From Clostridiaceae bacterium (GTDB taxonomy: Bacteria > Bacillota_I > Bacilli_A > Erysipelotrichales > Coprobacillaceae), in assembly GCA_902363625.1 (NCBI GenBank), contig CABJAS010000009.1:106196-170195 (forward strand): DNA of 64,000 nucleotides, in the 5' to 3' direction. Both the position numbers and the translations under genes were made by a program. A model generated the notes under the pieces. That model saw nothing but the letters and a program-made list of their open reading frames with translations. It had not been told where the DNA came from and made no database searches. This document shows, piece after piece, positions 17,256 through 25,877 of the stretch; the first letter of the stretch is position 1, and each line of letters opens with the position of its first letter.

Positions 17256-17798
17256 TTAAATTGTTTTTCCTAGTCTGTAAGCATCTAACAAATAGTGTTC
17301 TTCAATAAAGCGATGTCCCTGTTCCCCCTTACATCCTTTTGCAAGAATCATACCTCGATCTGTCCAGCCAAGGGCATTTATAAAGAATCGATAAAATGAA
17401 ACTGCCTGTTCAAAGGCATAAAATCCTTTGCTTCCACTAGTCATTAACAGCATTGTATCTTTATGAGGATATTCATCATTTGTAGATATTGCATATAAGC
17501 GATCAATAAAACTTTTTAATCTGCCGGAAATGCTCCAAAAATAAAGCGGTGAAGCCATAACCAATATTTCTGCTTCTCTAAATAATGGGTAAATCTCTTG
17601 CATAATATCATTTAAAGCACATTGATTTCCATTTAGCTGACACGCTCCACAGCCACGACATCCTTCTATATGATCCGTTAAATTGACTTTATGTACCTGA
17701 TGTCCTGCTTCTGTTGCCCCTTTAATAAAGGAATCAGCTAATTGATCGGTATTCCCCATTTTAGTTCCACTGCCAACAACCACTAATATTTTACTCAT
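17256..17798 (-). CDS. NADPH-dependent FMN reductase / iron-sulfur-flavoprotein-like
   Basis: A 180-residue flavodoxin-fold protein. The FMN phosphate loop is GSGTKMGNTDQLAD, and ASPLYFWSISGRLKSFIDR is the characteristic second FMN-binding block. Between them lies a compact cysteine motif C-x2-C-x2-C-x6-C (GCRGCGACQ), the pattern that binds a 4Fe-4S cluster in iron-sulfur flavoproteins. The start at 17798 has GGGAGCG upstream. Probable role: two-electron reduction of quinones, oxygen or other acceptors. Monocistronic. Confidence 0.82.
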   Translation of the reverse strand: MSKILVVVGSGTKMGNTDQLADSFIKGATEAGHQVHKVNLTDHIEGCRGCGACQLNGNQCALNDIMQEIYPLFREAEILVMASPLYFWSISGRLKSFIDRLYAISTNDEYPHKDTMLLMTSGSKGFYAFEQAVSFYRFFINALGWTDRGMILAKGCKGEQGHRFIEEHYLLDAYRLGKTI

Positions 17799-18081
17799 TT
17801 TAATTCGCTCCCTCTCCCTAATACAACTGATCATTCATTTTTATTTCTGTCTTATACACAACTTGCTGACTTTATCATAACCAGCATATCGATGAAGCTC
17901 TTCCTATAACAAATCTTTTCCAACCAAGCTAGATTGTGTTACACCCATTTAAACCATCTATTTTACTAATTTGATTTTATCAAAGGATATATCTCCATCA
18001 CATACATTTATCTTATAGGAGCATTCATGAAATAACAAATACCTATATTACATATTTTGCCATAGTTAAAAACTATATGAA
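17799..18081. other. Gene-free AT-rich gap
   Basis: Between the flavoprotein gene start and the ChrA-operon terminator I see no supported gene. The stretch should contain the minus-strand promoter of the flavoprotein gene, but no convincing -35/-10 pair was found by eye. Confidence 0.4.
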
Positions 18082-18113
18082 AAAGATATGAGTTGTCTTA
18101 TTCTCATATCTTT
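18082..18113 (-). terminator. Terminator of the GGT-ChrA operon
   Basis: An 11-bp perfect stem (18082-18092 with 18103-18113) with a 10-nt loop, ending on the minus strand with a short T-run, 75 nt past the last ChrA gene. Confidence 0.7.
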
Positions 18114-18187
18114 ATGAATATTTAAGTGAGTAAATTTATAAATAAAGTAATATTTTATCAGTGTATAACGTTTTCTTATACTTTTCT

Positions 18188-18760
18188 CTAAGCACCAGCA
18201 AATTGGAAAATGATCCCTGCTGCCGCACTTAAAGCGATAAGTACAATCGGATTCCATTTGGTTTTTTTTGACAGAATATAGAGTACAACCCCTAATAGGA
18301 TAGAAGGTAATACGAATAGATCAAGAACTTGACCTGTCTGTTCAAAGGCTGGTATATTGACTAAAGACACTTTGACAACACTAATTCCGGCAGCCGCAAT
18401 CATGGCCAAAGAAGCCGGTCTTAATCCTAAAAAAGCACTTTGCACATGTTTATTTTCTTTGAACTTTTTAAGCAGATTCGCAATTACTAATATAATAATA
18501 ACAGACGGTGCCGCAAGTCCGATCGAAGCAATCACTGCGCCGAAAAATCCTGCTGTTGTAAATCCTGCATAAGTAGACATATTGATTCCGATTGCTCCCG
18601 GTGTTGATTCAGCGATAGCGATCATATTGACAATATCTGCATGTGTAAACCACTGCATTGTATCTGACAAATGATAAAGAAATGGCAATGTCGCTAATCC
18701 GCCGCCAATAGAAAATAGCCCTACTTTAAAGAATTCAATAAATAATTGTAATAGAATCAT
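18188..18760 (-). CDS. Chromate transporter family protein, half-size (second subunit)
   Basis: A 190-residue membrane protein of the short-chain CHR family, about half the length of full ChrA. The N-terminal signature is GLFSIGGGLATLPFL followed by AESTPGAIGIN, and five to six hydrophobic segments follow. Short CHR proteins work as pairs with opposite membrane orientation; the partner gene overlaps it by 4 nt (ATGA). Proton-coupled chromate or sulfate-like anion export is known for some pairs, but the gut role is unproven. AGGAG lies 9 nt before its ATG inside the partner gene. Confidence 0.85.
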   Translation of the reverse strand: MILLQLFIEFFKVGLFSIGGGLATLPFLYHLSDTMQWFTHADIVNMIAIAESTPGAIGINMSTYAGFTTAGFFGAVIASIGLAAPSVIIILVIANLLKKFKENKHVQSAFLGLRPASLAMIAAAGISVVKVSLVNIPAFEQTGQVLDLFVLPSILLGVVLYILSKKTKWNPIVLIALSAAAGIIFQFAGA

Positions 18761-19302
18761 TGTTCGTGGCTCCTTTCTAAAGCATTAATGACGATTCCTG
18801 CCACTGCAGAAGAAATAACTAATAGATATAATGGTATCTCGGTAAAAATCGTTAATAAGAAGATTACAGCAAACAATAAAAATGTAGTCTTGCTGATGAT
18901 TGATTTTTTCCATAAGCGTTCCACTGCATTTAAGATCAGTACACATACACATACTCGAATTCCGGCAAATGCATTTTTAACAACGGCATATTCGGAAAAG
19001 TTATTTAGAAAAAGGGCAATGATAATAATTAGAATAATAGGAATCGTAATAAAGCCCAGCGTTGCAATAATCCCACCAAGAATCCCTTTGCGCTTATTTC
19101 CAATAAAGGTTGATACATTTAATGCGATGATTCCCGGTGTACATTGACCTATTGCAAAGTAATCCATCAGTTCCTCATCACTTACCCATTGTCTATTTTC
19201 CACTAACTCTCTTTGAAGAATAGGCAGCATCGCATAGCCACCACCAAAGGTAATACTTCCTATTCGAGCAAAAATTAAATATAATTGCCAAAATTCTTTC
19301 AT
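18757..19302 (-). CDS. Chromate transporter family protein, half-size (first subunit)
   Basis: A 181-residue short-chain CHR protein with the signature GSITFGGGYAMLPIL and GQCTPGIIALN, followed by hydrophobic helices. It is the paralogue of the downstream subunit and overlaps it by 4 nt, so equal production of the two halves is likely. It starts 19 nt after a gamma-glutamyltransferase gene, suggesting the transported anion could be linked to gamma-glutamyl or glutathione metabolism (inference). TGGAG precedes the ATG. Confidence 0.85.
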   Translation of the reverse strand: MKEFWQLYLIFARIGSITFGGGYAMLPILQRELVENRQWVSDEELMDYFAIGQCTPGIIALNVSTFIGNKRKGILGGIIATLGFITIPIILIIIIALFLNNFSEYAVVKNAFAGIRVCVCVLILNAVERLWKKSIISKTTFLLFAVIFLLTIFTEIPLYLLVISSAVAGIVINALERSHEQ

Positions 19303-19321
19303 ATCAATATCTCCATTTCAA

Positions 19322-20932
19322 TTATACTTCCGGCATTGCAGCTCCATCCGCACGTGGATCACTGCCGCCTAATCTTAATCCATTTTCACGAACCTCTATG
19401 ATTTGAGAAGCCCCGGAACAAGTAAACGGTTCAATAATAAGCAGCTCATGTCCCATTTCTTTAAGGCGATTCAACACTTCTTCTCCTACCTGTGATTCGA
19501 TTTTTAAAACATGAGAAACTGATCCATCGCTATGAATCGTATGCATATCTGCCCATTTTCCATGTTCTACAGAGCTTTGCACATCCAGTCCGAAATCTAA
19601 CAGATTGCAGACAACCTGCATATTCCATTGAGGCTGGTTATCTCCTCCAGGAGTATTTCCGATATATCTTAAATTATTGAATTGATCTGTGATCAGATAC
19701 GTATTTAAAGTATGCATCGTCTTTTTCCCGGGAGCAATCACATTTGGATGTCCTTCTTTAAGGTTAAAGCCTGTTCCCGCACGATTGTTCAATAAAATAC
19801 CCGTACCATCAACAACTTCTCCTGAACCCCATGTAGCAGAAATACTATGTATAAATGATACCGCATTTCCCTCTTTATCAATTGCGATCATGCTTGTAGT
19901 ATGTCCTAAATCTGGTTCAAATATATCTGATTCATTCAAACAGCTGTCCATCTTGATCATCGATGCAATTTTACTTGTATATTCATCACTAAGCAATTGT
20001 TCAATTGGATTCGTAACAAAATCAGGATCACCAAAATATTTCATACGATCATGGAAAGCAACCTTTTTTGCTTCGACCATCAAATGTATCGCTTCAGCGC
20101 TGTCCGGCTTGTATTTTGACATTTCAAACTGATTTAAAATAGCCAACTCTTCCAAGTGAATAATGCCTTGTGAAACCGGTGGTGTCTGATAAACACGGTA
20201 GCCTCTGTAATCCACAGAAATAGGCTTTAGGATATCACAATGATAGTTCATAAAATCTTCTTTTTCAAATAGACCGCCTTTTTTCTTAGAATATTCAACA
20301 ATTTTATCAGCTAGTTCCCCTTTATAAAAGCCATCTCTCCCATATTTTTGCAAATAGCGAATACTATCTGCATAATCTTTATTATAAACAAGATCTCCAA
20401 ATTCATATGGCTTCTTATCATTTAAGAAAATATCACTTAAATTCTCAAATTTGCACATTTTATCATAATCTGTGTGCATGTGTCTAACCACTTTTTCAGA
20501 TACGGGAACACCGTTTTCAGCCAGATCAACAGCATCTTGACTTACCTGTTCAAAGCTCATTGTCCCATATCTTTTCAAGGATTCAAAATAAACATCTACC
20601 GCTCCTGGTACAGCTACCGATAAGATTCCATCTCCGGGAACTCTTTCATAACCATTATTTTTAAAATATTCCAAGGTTGCATGTGCAGGTGCTCCTCCGG
20701 AACCGTTTATTGCTGTAATTTTTTTCGTTTTAGCATCATAGTAAAGCATGAAAGCATCTCCGCCCAATCCACACATATCCGGCAATACAACCCCGCTCGT
20801 CAAAGCCATCGCAATACAAGCATCCATCGCATTTCCGCCCTGATTTAATACTTTTAAACCAGATGCGGAGATTAATGTATGGGCAGACGACACCATTCCT
20901 TTATATCCACTTACAATTCCTCTATGTTTCAT
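19322..20932 (-). CDS. Gamma-glutamyltransferase-like N-terminal nucleophile hydrolase
   Basis: A 536-residue GGT family protein. The large-subunit signature GGNAMDACIAMAL is present, and self-cleavage should expose the threonine in GHTTSMIAID, starting the small subunit. GTGILLNNRAG and TPGGDNQPQ are family blocks further on. No signal peptide is visible, unlike secreted GGTs, so it is probably cytosolic. The start at 20932 has GAGAGAGGA upstream. It heads an operon with the two ChrA halves. Substrate could be glutathione, another gamma-glutamyl compound, or a cephalosporin-like amide. Confidence 0.85.
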   Translation of the reverse strand: MKHRGIVSGYKGMVSSAHTLISASGLKVLNQGGNAMDACIAMALTSGVVLPDMCGLGGDAFMLYYDAKTKKITAINGSGGAPAHATLEYFKNNGYERVPGDGILSVAVPGAVDVYFESLKRYGTMSFEQVSQDAVDLAENGVPVSEKVVRHMHTDYDKMCKFENLSDIFLNDKKPYEFGDLVYNKDYADSIRYLQKYGRDGFYKGELADKIVEYSKKKGGLFEKEDFMNYHCDILKPISVDYRGYRVYQTPPVSQGIIHLEELAILNQFEMSKYKPDSAEAIHLMVEAKKVAFHDRMKYFGDPDFVTNPIEQLLSDEYTSKIASMIKMDSCLNESDIFEPDLGHTTSMIAIDKEGNAVSFIHSISATWGSGEVVDGTGILLNNRAGTGFNLKEGHPNVIAPGKKTMHTLNTYLITDQFNNLRYIGNTPGGDNQPQWNMQVVCNLLDFGLDVQSSVEHGKWADMHTIHSDGSVSHVLKIESQVGEEVLNRLKEMGHELLIIEPFTCSGASQIIEVRENGLRLGGSDPRADGAAMPEV

Positions 20933-21186
20933 TTTGATTCCTCTCTCTCTTATCTTTAGCAGAGCCGCCGCTCCCAATTCAGCGCTCTTCAATTTTAATA
21001 TTTCATAGACAATAATGTATCCCTATTTCAGCATTAAATATTAACTTAGATATGATTGATCTCAATAATCCTATTATGCAGATATCAAAATAAAATTTCA
21101 ATACAATATTTTGATTTTGTCCCAAATTTCTGTATAAAGCGACCATTATCAACCTTTAATCAATTATACCTTTCTCTACTTACGAA

Positions 21187-21208
21187 AACCAGAGAGTTCT
21201 CTCTGGTT
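21187..21208 (-). terminator. Weak terminator after the PTS IIC gene
   Basis: A 9-bp perfect stem (21187-21195 with 21200-21208) with loop GTTC, ending on the minus strand in TTTTCG. It lies 20 nt past the PTS stop codon. Confidence 0.6.
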
Positions 21209-21228
21209 CGTGGAGCACTGATTACCAC

Positions 21229-22581
21229 TTATTGGGCATGAGCACTTTGCTTGTTAGAGACAAGTACAAATGGTGCCCACATCAACGTTATTCCAACAAT
21301 TTCAATAACTTGATAGATAGCGCCTTTAATTCCACCACCGGTTGCTAAGAACGGATGTAGCACCGGTGGTGTTACCCAAGGAGTAGACAAACATACCCTT
21401 TCAATTACACCCAAATCCATCAATATGTATGATAAGGTTGCTAAAATCACCGGAGTAAAGACAAATGGTACCATGTACACCGGATTCATTACAATAGGTA
21501 CACCGAATGTGATAGGTTCATTAATTCCAAAAATCCCCGGTGCAACTGAAATACCGATAACTGTACGTTCTGCCTGCACTTTACCAAAGATCAATACGGC
21601 GATGATCAGTCCTAAAGTTGCTCCTGATCCACCGATAGATGTATAAACACTGACACCATTAATAATGTTTGGAATTTCCTTTCCGGTTTTTCCGGCTTCA
21701 TATGCCTGTGTATTCTCTAAGCTTAATGGAGTAAAAATTGGAGTAGTAATAGATCCTACAATATTTTTTCCATGCAGTCCAAAGAACCAAAGGAAGTTAC
21801 TTAAAAATGTTATTAATACTGCTGTCCCTAATGTATCTGCAACTTTGTTTAATGGTGCGGATACGAATTTTTGAGTAATGATCCATAAGTTCATTCCGGT
21901 TAATTTATCAATATAGATCCCTGCTGCTACTATCACAATAACTGTAAGAATAGCTGGAATTAATACTGTAAATGATCCCGCTACTGCTGGCGGAACTCCA
22001 TCAGGCAAGGTGATTTTTAATTTATCATTTCTTGATAGCCTAACAAAGATTTCAGAAACTGCAATCGTCAAAAGCATGGCAACGAACAACCCGTTTGAAT
22101 CCAGTTTATTCGCAGCTATACCGCCGCCTGCGACATCGGATGTCAGCACCTCTACTCCTTTTGCACCGCTTTCCCATTTATAGTTATTCGCTAATGTCTG
22201 TACAGCCGGTGCCAGTCCCAAATAACAAGTTAAAGAAACAACTGAAGTGGCAATGCCATCTCCTTTTAATCCTTTTGCCATTTGATATCCCAACGATGTA
22301 ACTAACAAGATTGCCATCATATTGATGGATCCCTTGTTGACAGCATTCATCACGTCTTTAATTCCCGTTGACGTTATGAAATTTGTGTATCCCTCTTGAA
22401 TCGAAACGATGTTCAATCCATTTTTAGCGAATACACCTTGGATGTTGTTGACCAATACCGCAATCGATCCGACTATGGTGATTGGCATGCTCACAACGAA
22501 GGCGTCCCTGATTGCAACCAAGTGTCTCTGTGCTCCAATTCTGGCTGCAAGAGGGACAAATTTTTCTTCTAAAAATTTCAT
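21229..22581 (-). CDS. PTS lactose/cellobiose-family EIIC permease
   Basis: A 450-residue multi-helix membrane protein of the lactose/cellobiose EIIC family. It opens with the amphipathic start LAARIGAQRHLVAIRDAF; later blocks are LPDGVPPAVAGSF, FLWFFGLHGKNI and GINEPITFG, the last two forming the sugar-binding core. It imports and, with EIIA and EIIB, phosphorylates a beta-glucoside or galactoside. Neither EIIA nor EIIB is near, so these must come from elsewhere. The start at 22581 has GGGAGG 9 nt upstream; a GTG 6 nt earlier is too close to that site. Monocistronic. Confidence 0.88.
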   Translation of the reverse strand: MKFLEEKFVPLAARIGAQRHLVAIRDAFVVSMPITIVGSIAVLVNNIQGVFAKNGLNIVSIQEGYTNFITSTGIKDVMNAVNKGSINMMAILLVTSLGYQMAKGLKGDGIATSVVSLTCYLGLAPAVQTLANNYKWESGAKGVEVLTSDVAGGGIAANKLDSNGLFVAMLLTIAVSEIFVRLSRNDKLKITLPDGVPPAVAGSFTVLIPAILTVIVIVAAGIYIDKLTGMNLWIITQKFVSAPLNKVADTLGTAVLITFLSNFLWFFGLHGKNIVGSITTPIFTPLSLENTQAYEAGKTGKEIPNIINGVSVYTSIGGSGATLGLIIAVLIFGKVQAERTVIGISVAPGIFGINEPITFGVPIVMNPVYMVPFVFTPVILATLSYILMDLGVIERVCLSTPWVTPPVLHPFLATGGGIKGAIYQVIEIVGITLMWAPFVLVSNKQSAHAQ

Positions 22582-22835
22582 CTTCACTTTCCTCCCGTAT
22601 TATATTTTATAAATTTATTATAGCCAGTTGAAAAGGCTTACATTGCAATATCTTAAATTATGAAATTTGTTTCACAGATCGGTTCAATTTTCAAAAAATA
22701 AAAAAGATTATACATTATGCTAAAAAAACAACATGTTTCTTATAATTTTCATTTATTTTATTAAATTTCTTTTTTAATAGAATATATTATAATTTATGGT
22801 ACAGATGTAATTTTGTAGTTCAATACGCTCATTTT

Positions 22836-22862
22836 TTAGCACTCTTTTATTGCAAGTGCCAA
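22836..22862 (+). promoter_or_regulatory. CIRCE-like HrcA operator
   Basis: TTAGCACTC, a 9-nt spacer, then AAGTGCCAA. The left arm is identical to the CIRCE consensus and the right arm matches 7 of 9 positions of GAGTGCTAA, with the exact N9 spacing. It overlaps the -35 of the Hsp20 promoter. Confidence 0.8.
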
Positions 22863-22878
22863 ATGGTGGTGGTATAAT
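22850..22878 (+). promoter_or_regulatory. Hsp20 promoter
   Basis: -35 TTGCAA at 22850-22855, 17-nt spacer, -10 TATAAT at 22873-22878. The leader of about 100 nt to the ATG at 22988 begins with a small hairpin (GTTAGG near 22887 with CCTAAC). The right arm of the CIRCE-like site overlaps the -35. Confidence 0.75.
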
Positions 22879-22987
22879 ATAAGTGTAGTTAGGGAGGACT
22901 CCTAACGAGGTAGTATAATTTCATTTCCCAGCGTTATTACTGAGAATCATTTTGATGAAAAGTTATAAAAGAAAGAGGCGATGTTTT

Positions 22988-23395
22988 ATGAAATTCCTAC
23001 CTGCAATTGATTCTTTATTTGATGATTTATTCCATGATCCATTCCAGCATGTTTCAACAGAACAGATGCGTACGGATATTGTTGAAAAAGATGGAAACTA
23101 TTTATTGAATATGGAACTTCCCGGTTATAAAAAGGAAGATATTCAAATGGAACTAAAAGATGGATATTTAATTATTAATGCATCAAAAAATGTCAGCAAT
23201 GAAGAAAAAGATGAAGATGGGCATGTTATTAGACGTGAACGCTACAGTGGCAGCTGCACACGTAACTTCTATGTTGGTGACAGTATTAAAGAAGAAGATA
23301 TTAAAGCATCATTTGATAATGGTGAATTGAAGATTTCAATTCCTAAAGACACGATAAAACAGGTCGAGGAAAAACGATATATTCCAATAGAATAA
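22988..23395 (+). CDS. Hsp20 / small heat-shock protein (IbpA-like)
   Basis: A 135-residue alpha-crystallin-domain chaperone that holds unfolding proteins. A hydrophobic N-terminal arm (SLFDDLFHDPF) precedes the alpha-crystallin domain (MELPGYKKEDIQMELKDGYL; GELKISIPK) and a C-terminal RYIPIE matching the I-x-I oligomerisation motif. The start at 22988 has GAGG 9 nt upstream; an ATG 36 bases earlier lacks a site. Control by HrcA is inferred from the CIRCE-like operator over the promoter. A strong terminator follows. Confidence 0.93.
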   Translation: MKFLPAIDSLFDDLFHDPFQHVSTEQMRTDIVEKDGNYLLNMELPGYKKEDIQMELKDGYLIINASKNVSNEEKDEDGHVIRRERYSGSCTRNFYVGDSIKEEDIKASFDNGELKISIPKDTIKQVEEKRYIPIE

Positions 23396-23400
23396 AATAA

Positions 23401-23447
23401 AATCAGCTGGAGATTCTGTTTTGATACAATCTCCAGCTGATTTTTTA
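23401..23447 (+). terminator. Strong terminator after hsp20
   Basis: A 15-bp perfect stem (23401-23415 with 23428-23442), 12-nt loop and a T-run. Confidence 0.93.
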
Positions 23448-23481
23448 TTTTAAATTAAGCGATATTAAAAGGCTGAAAAAT

Positions 23482-23634
23482 TTAAAGCGTAGTTAAACCC
23501 GATTTGCCTTTATAGATATACTTGACTTCTTTTACCCCTTTGCCCCTGATCTTTGCATTTAAATAATCCTCGATCAATATAAAACCAGATGCACATATTT
23601 TGCTTATTGACAATTTATTGCCTGTTGGTGACAT
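23482..23634 (-). pseudogene. Small frameshifted gene remnant
   Basis: A 50-codon frame starting MSPTGNKLSIS and ending YKGKSGLTTL. A second frame directly upstream (ATG at 23674, reading MKVVKDTSNGIS) appears to run into it after a one-base shift near 23630, giving a single coherent protein of about 64 residues. No ribosome-binding site is good for either start. I read it as a frameshifted small gene of unknown family. Confidence 0.35.
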
Positions 23635-23681
23635 ATATAGAAATACCATTCGAAGTATCCTTTACAACCTTCATTTTTATA

Positions 23682-24197
23682 TTATTTTTTCAAATAATAT
23701 GTCGGATGTTCCAATCCTGTTGGCGCATAATATTCATCTGATTCATAGTAAAAGCCTAATTTTTCTAAAAGTTTTTTTGAAGCTATATTTTGTGGATGAT
23801 GACCTGCTTTTAATTCTTGAGCATTTAAAACTGTAAAAGCATACTCAATGATTGCGTTAGCTGCTTCAAAGGCAAGTCCTTGTTTCCGATATTTCTTTTT
23901 TAAATGGAACCCAATTTCAAATATATTCTTTTCCTCTTTGTATGGGCGCAGTCCACAGCACCCAATCAGTTGTCCGCTATCTAATTCAAAAATAGGAAAA
24001 TACTGTATCCCATATACCTTATGGTTAGAAATCTCACGATTTAACCTTTCTCTGATCTCCAATGTCGTAAAAATCCCCCTAGCACATATGAAGCGGGCTA
24101 CTTCCGGTTCTCCCCAAAGCTCAATTGCCAATTGATCATCCCCATGTTCCCAACATGAAAACCCAATTCTCTTTGATTTTAAAAAATATTCTTTCAT
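23682..24197 (-). CDS. GNAT N-acetyltransferase (RimJ/RimL type)
   Basis: A 171-residue acetyltransferase of the RimJ/RimL subgroup: N-terminal substrate arm, FEIGFHLKKKYRKQGLAFEA holding the acetyl-CoA loop (R/Q-x-x-G-x-A), and NIASKKLLEKLGF near the end. It transfers acetyl from acetyl-CoA to an amine, perhaps a protein N-terminus or small molecule. The start at 24197 has AAGGAGG 6 nt upstream. No operon partner is evident; the upstream gene on the strand is another acetyltransferase, 80 nt away. Confidence 0.85.
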   Translation of the reverse strand: MKEYFLKSKRIGFSCWEHGDDQLAIELWGEPEVARFICARGIFTTLEIRERLNREISNHKVYGIQYFPIFELDSGQLIGCCGLRPYKEEKNIFEIGFHLKKKYRKQGLAFEAANAIIEYAFTVLNAQELKAGHHPQNIASKKLLEKLGFYYESDEYYAPTGLEHPTYYLKK

Positions 24198-24277
24198 CTC
24201 TCTCCTCCTTTGCAATACTGTTTATTATTACAACTGTCTTTTCTTATTCCCATGTCTATAAATAATCATCACAGTTC

Positions 24278-25027
24278 TTATTTTTTGATTATTCTTTTTA
24301 TATAAGTGGCATCTACTAAATTTACTGTCTGAAATTTGCCATTATAAAAGACTGCCCAATTATTAAAAACGCAGGGCAGCGCCTTGGCTTTTTCCAATGT
24401 ATCCACTAGAATCCAATTAACAGGTATTTTATCTAGCTCACAATATTTTTTTATCCTTTGAATATATTGATCGATATAAGGACATTGTCTATCATAATAG
24501 ATCGTCAGTTCGTTACTCTCAATTTCCATTTTTTTCGCATTTGGAGCAAACGCTGGAAAGGTTCCATCAAAAGAAAGTGCAAGCAGGTCATATCCATTTT
24601 CTGTCGTATCTACCACTTGAAAACCAAATTTTTTCGCAAAGGACTGATCCGAAAGCCATCCCTTTTGTTTTTTTGCCCCTAGCATGCAGATACCGGATTT
24701 TCCTTTTTCTTTCGCATCGGCTATACAGTACTCCATCAGTGAGCTTGCATAGCCTTTCCCTTTATGAGCGCCATCCACCCATAAACAATACATATAATAA
24801 TAATTGTCACCTATAATCGGAGTCCATGCCGTTTCACAAGGCGCATATTCTATAAACACAGCCGCCTTCTCATTCAGCTTTCTAAAAACATGTCCTTCTT
24901 TCAATCGATCTGCAAGCCACTGACGTTTTCCTTCTATGCCCTGATGGACTGTCTTTGTACGTATGATACAGCTTACGTGTTCACTCGCAACATTTTCTGG
25001 GGTTAAATTTATAAATTCTGCTTCCAT
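24278..25027 (-). CDS. GNAT acetyltransferase with C-terminal YoaP domain
   Basis: A 249-residue two-domain protein. The N-terminal 150 residues form a GNAT fold (YCLWVDGAHKGKGYASSLM is the acetyl-CoA-binding loop, then KKFGFQVVD). The C-terminal part (from about 165) with LTIYYDRQCPYIDQYI and ending around YIKRIIKK matches YoaP-like domains that always follow GNAT domains; the CPY motif is thioredoxin-like. Function unknown. GGAGG precedes the ATG. Confidence 0.8.
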   Translation of the reverse strand: MEAEFINLTPENVASEHVSCIIRTKTVHQGIEGKRQWLADRLKEGHVFRKLNEKAAVFIEYAPCETAWTPIIGDNYYYMYCLWVDGAHKGKGYASSLMEYCIADAKEKGKSGICMLGAKKQKGWLSDQSFAKKFGFQVVDTTENGYDLLALSFDGTFPAFAPNAKKMEIESNELTIYYDRQCPYIDQYIQRIKKYCELDKIPVNWILVDTLEKAKALPCVFNNWAVFYNGKFQTVNLVDATYIKRIIKK

Positions 25028-25114
25028 ATTTATCCTCCATTTATCTATTTATAGTTATCTTTTTCATCACTATCATCAGTGTACCATATTTTAGCTTTAA
25101 TGGTGTAAAGCAAG

Positions 25115-25142
25115 CAAAAAAAGCACTTATTTTGTAAGTGCT
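25115..25142 (-). terminator. Terminator after the pyridoxamine-oxidase-like gene
   Basis: On the minus strand an 8-bp stem (AGCACTTA with TAAGTGCT) is followed by seven T, about 60 nt past the stop of the gene ending at 25203. Confidence 0.85.
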
Positions 25143-25202
25143 GCTGATCTACTCTTTCTAGCCTATTAAAATAGTGGTGAATAATAAATTTAAATATTTA
25201 AC

Positions 25203-25688
25203 TTAATTTTTATCTTGGATTTCTTTTTTATTTATCAAGTCAAGATGATAGTATACAGCCCCATGTTCTCTGAATATTGCAGCCCGAGTGATGCGGATCG
25301 CTAAAATAACACAGTTTTCATTTTTTTCATCATTTGCATCATCGTACCAATCACTGAACGCTTTACGTAATTTCATTCTAATATCTGCATTTTTAGGATC
25401 TAAAACCCATCCCAAATTCTCACCAATCCCTTTTCCTGATATTCCCTCAAAATTCACTGCAAAGGCTACTTCATTATTTTGTGCAATCTGCTGCATTTTG
25501 TTGGATTTTCCCCAGGTTGAAACATAAAATACACTGTCTTCATAATAAGCATCTACATCACGAATACAAGGGCGTGGTTTTCCATCTGAAGTTAATTCCA
25601 ATGCAACAGTCGCAAGACCAATCACATTATCTTTTCCGTTTCCGCAGCTTTCCTCAATTAATTTTAACCCCTCTTCATATCTGTTCAC
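25203..25688 (-). CDS. Pyridoxamine 5'-phosphate oxidase family flavoprotein
   Basis: A 161-residue split-barrel protein. Family features are GLATVALELTSDGKPRPCIRD near the N-terminus, VFYVSTWGKSNKMQQIAQN, and EVAFAVNFEG. Such proteins bind FMN or F420 and serve as oxidoreductases or FMN-storage proteins; most are not true pyridoxamine oxidases. The start is GTG, with AAGGAGG 8 nt upstream. Monocistronic, with its own terminator. Confidence 0.85.
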   Translation of the reverse strand: MNRYEEGLKLIEESCGNGKDNVIGLATVALELTSDGKPRPCIRDVDAYYEDSVFYVSTWGKSNKMQQIAQNNEVAFAVNFEGISGKGIGENLGWVLDPKNADIRMKLRKAFSDWYDDANDEKNENCVILAIRITRAAIFREHGAVYYHLDLINKKEIQDKN

Positions 25689-25877
25689 CTTTAAATCCTC
25701 CTTTTTCTTATTCTAATTATATCAAGCTACAATGCAATAAGATGAGCTGAGACAGCTATTTCCATAAGCATAGTAGGATATTGTTATGTTCCATTAATGT
25801 TTCAAAATACAAACGAAAGAATAATGATATGATCTAATGTGATGAAATAGTGGTAATTATTAATAAATTATTTATTT

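Noticed and set aside
18066..18257. 63-codon minus-strand frame overlapping the ChrA terminator
   Set aside because: It runs through the hairpin and into the chrA gene in another frame and has no ribosome-binding site.
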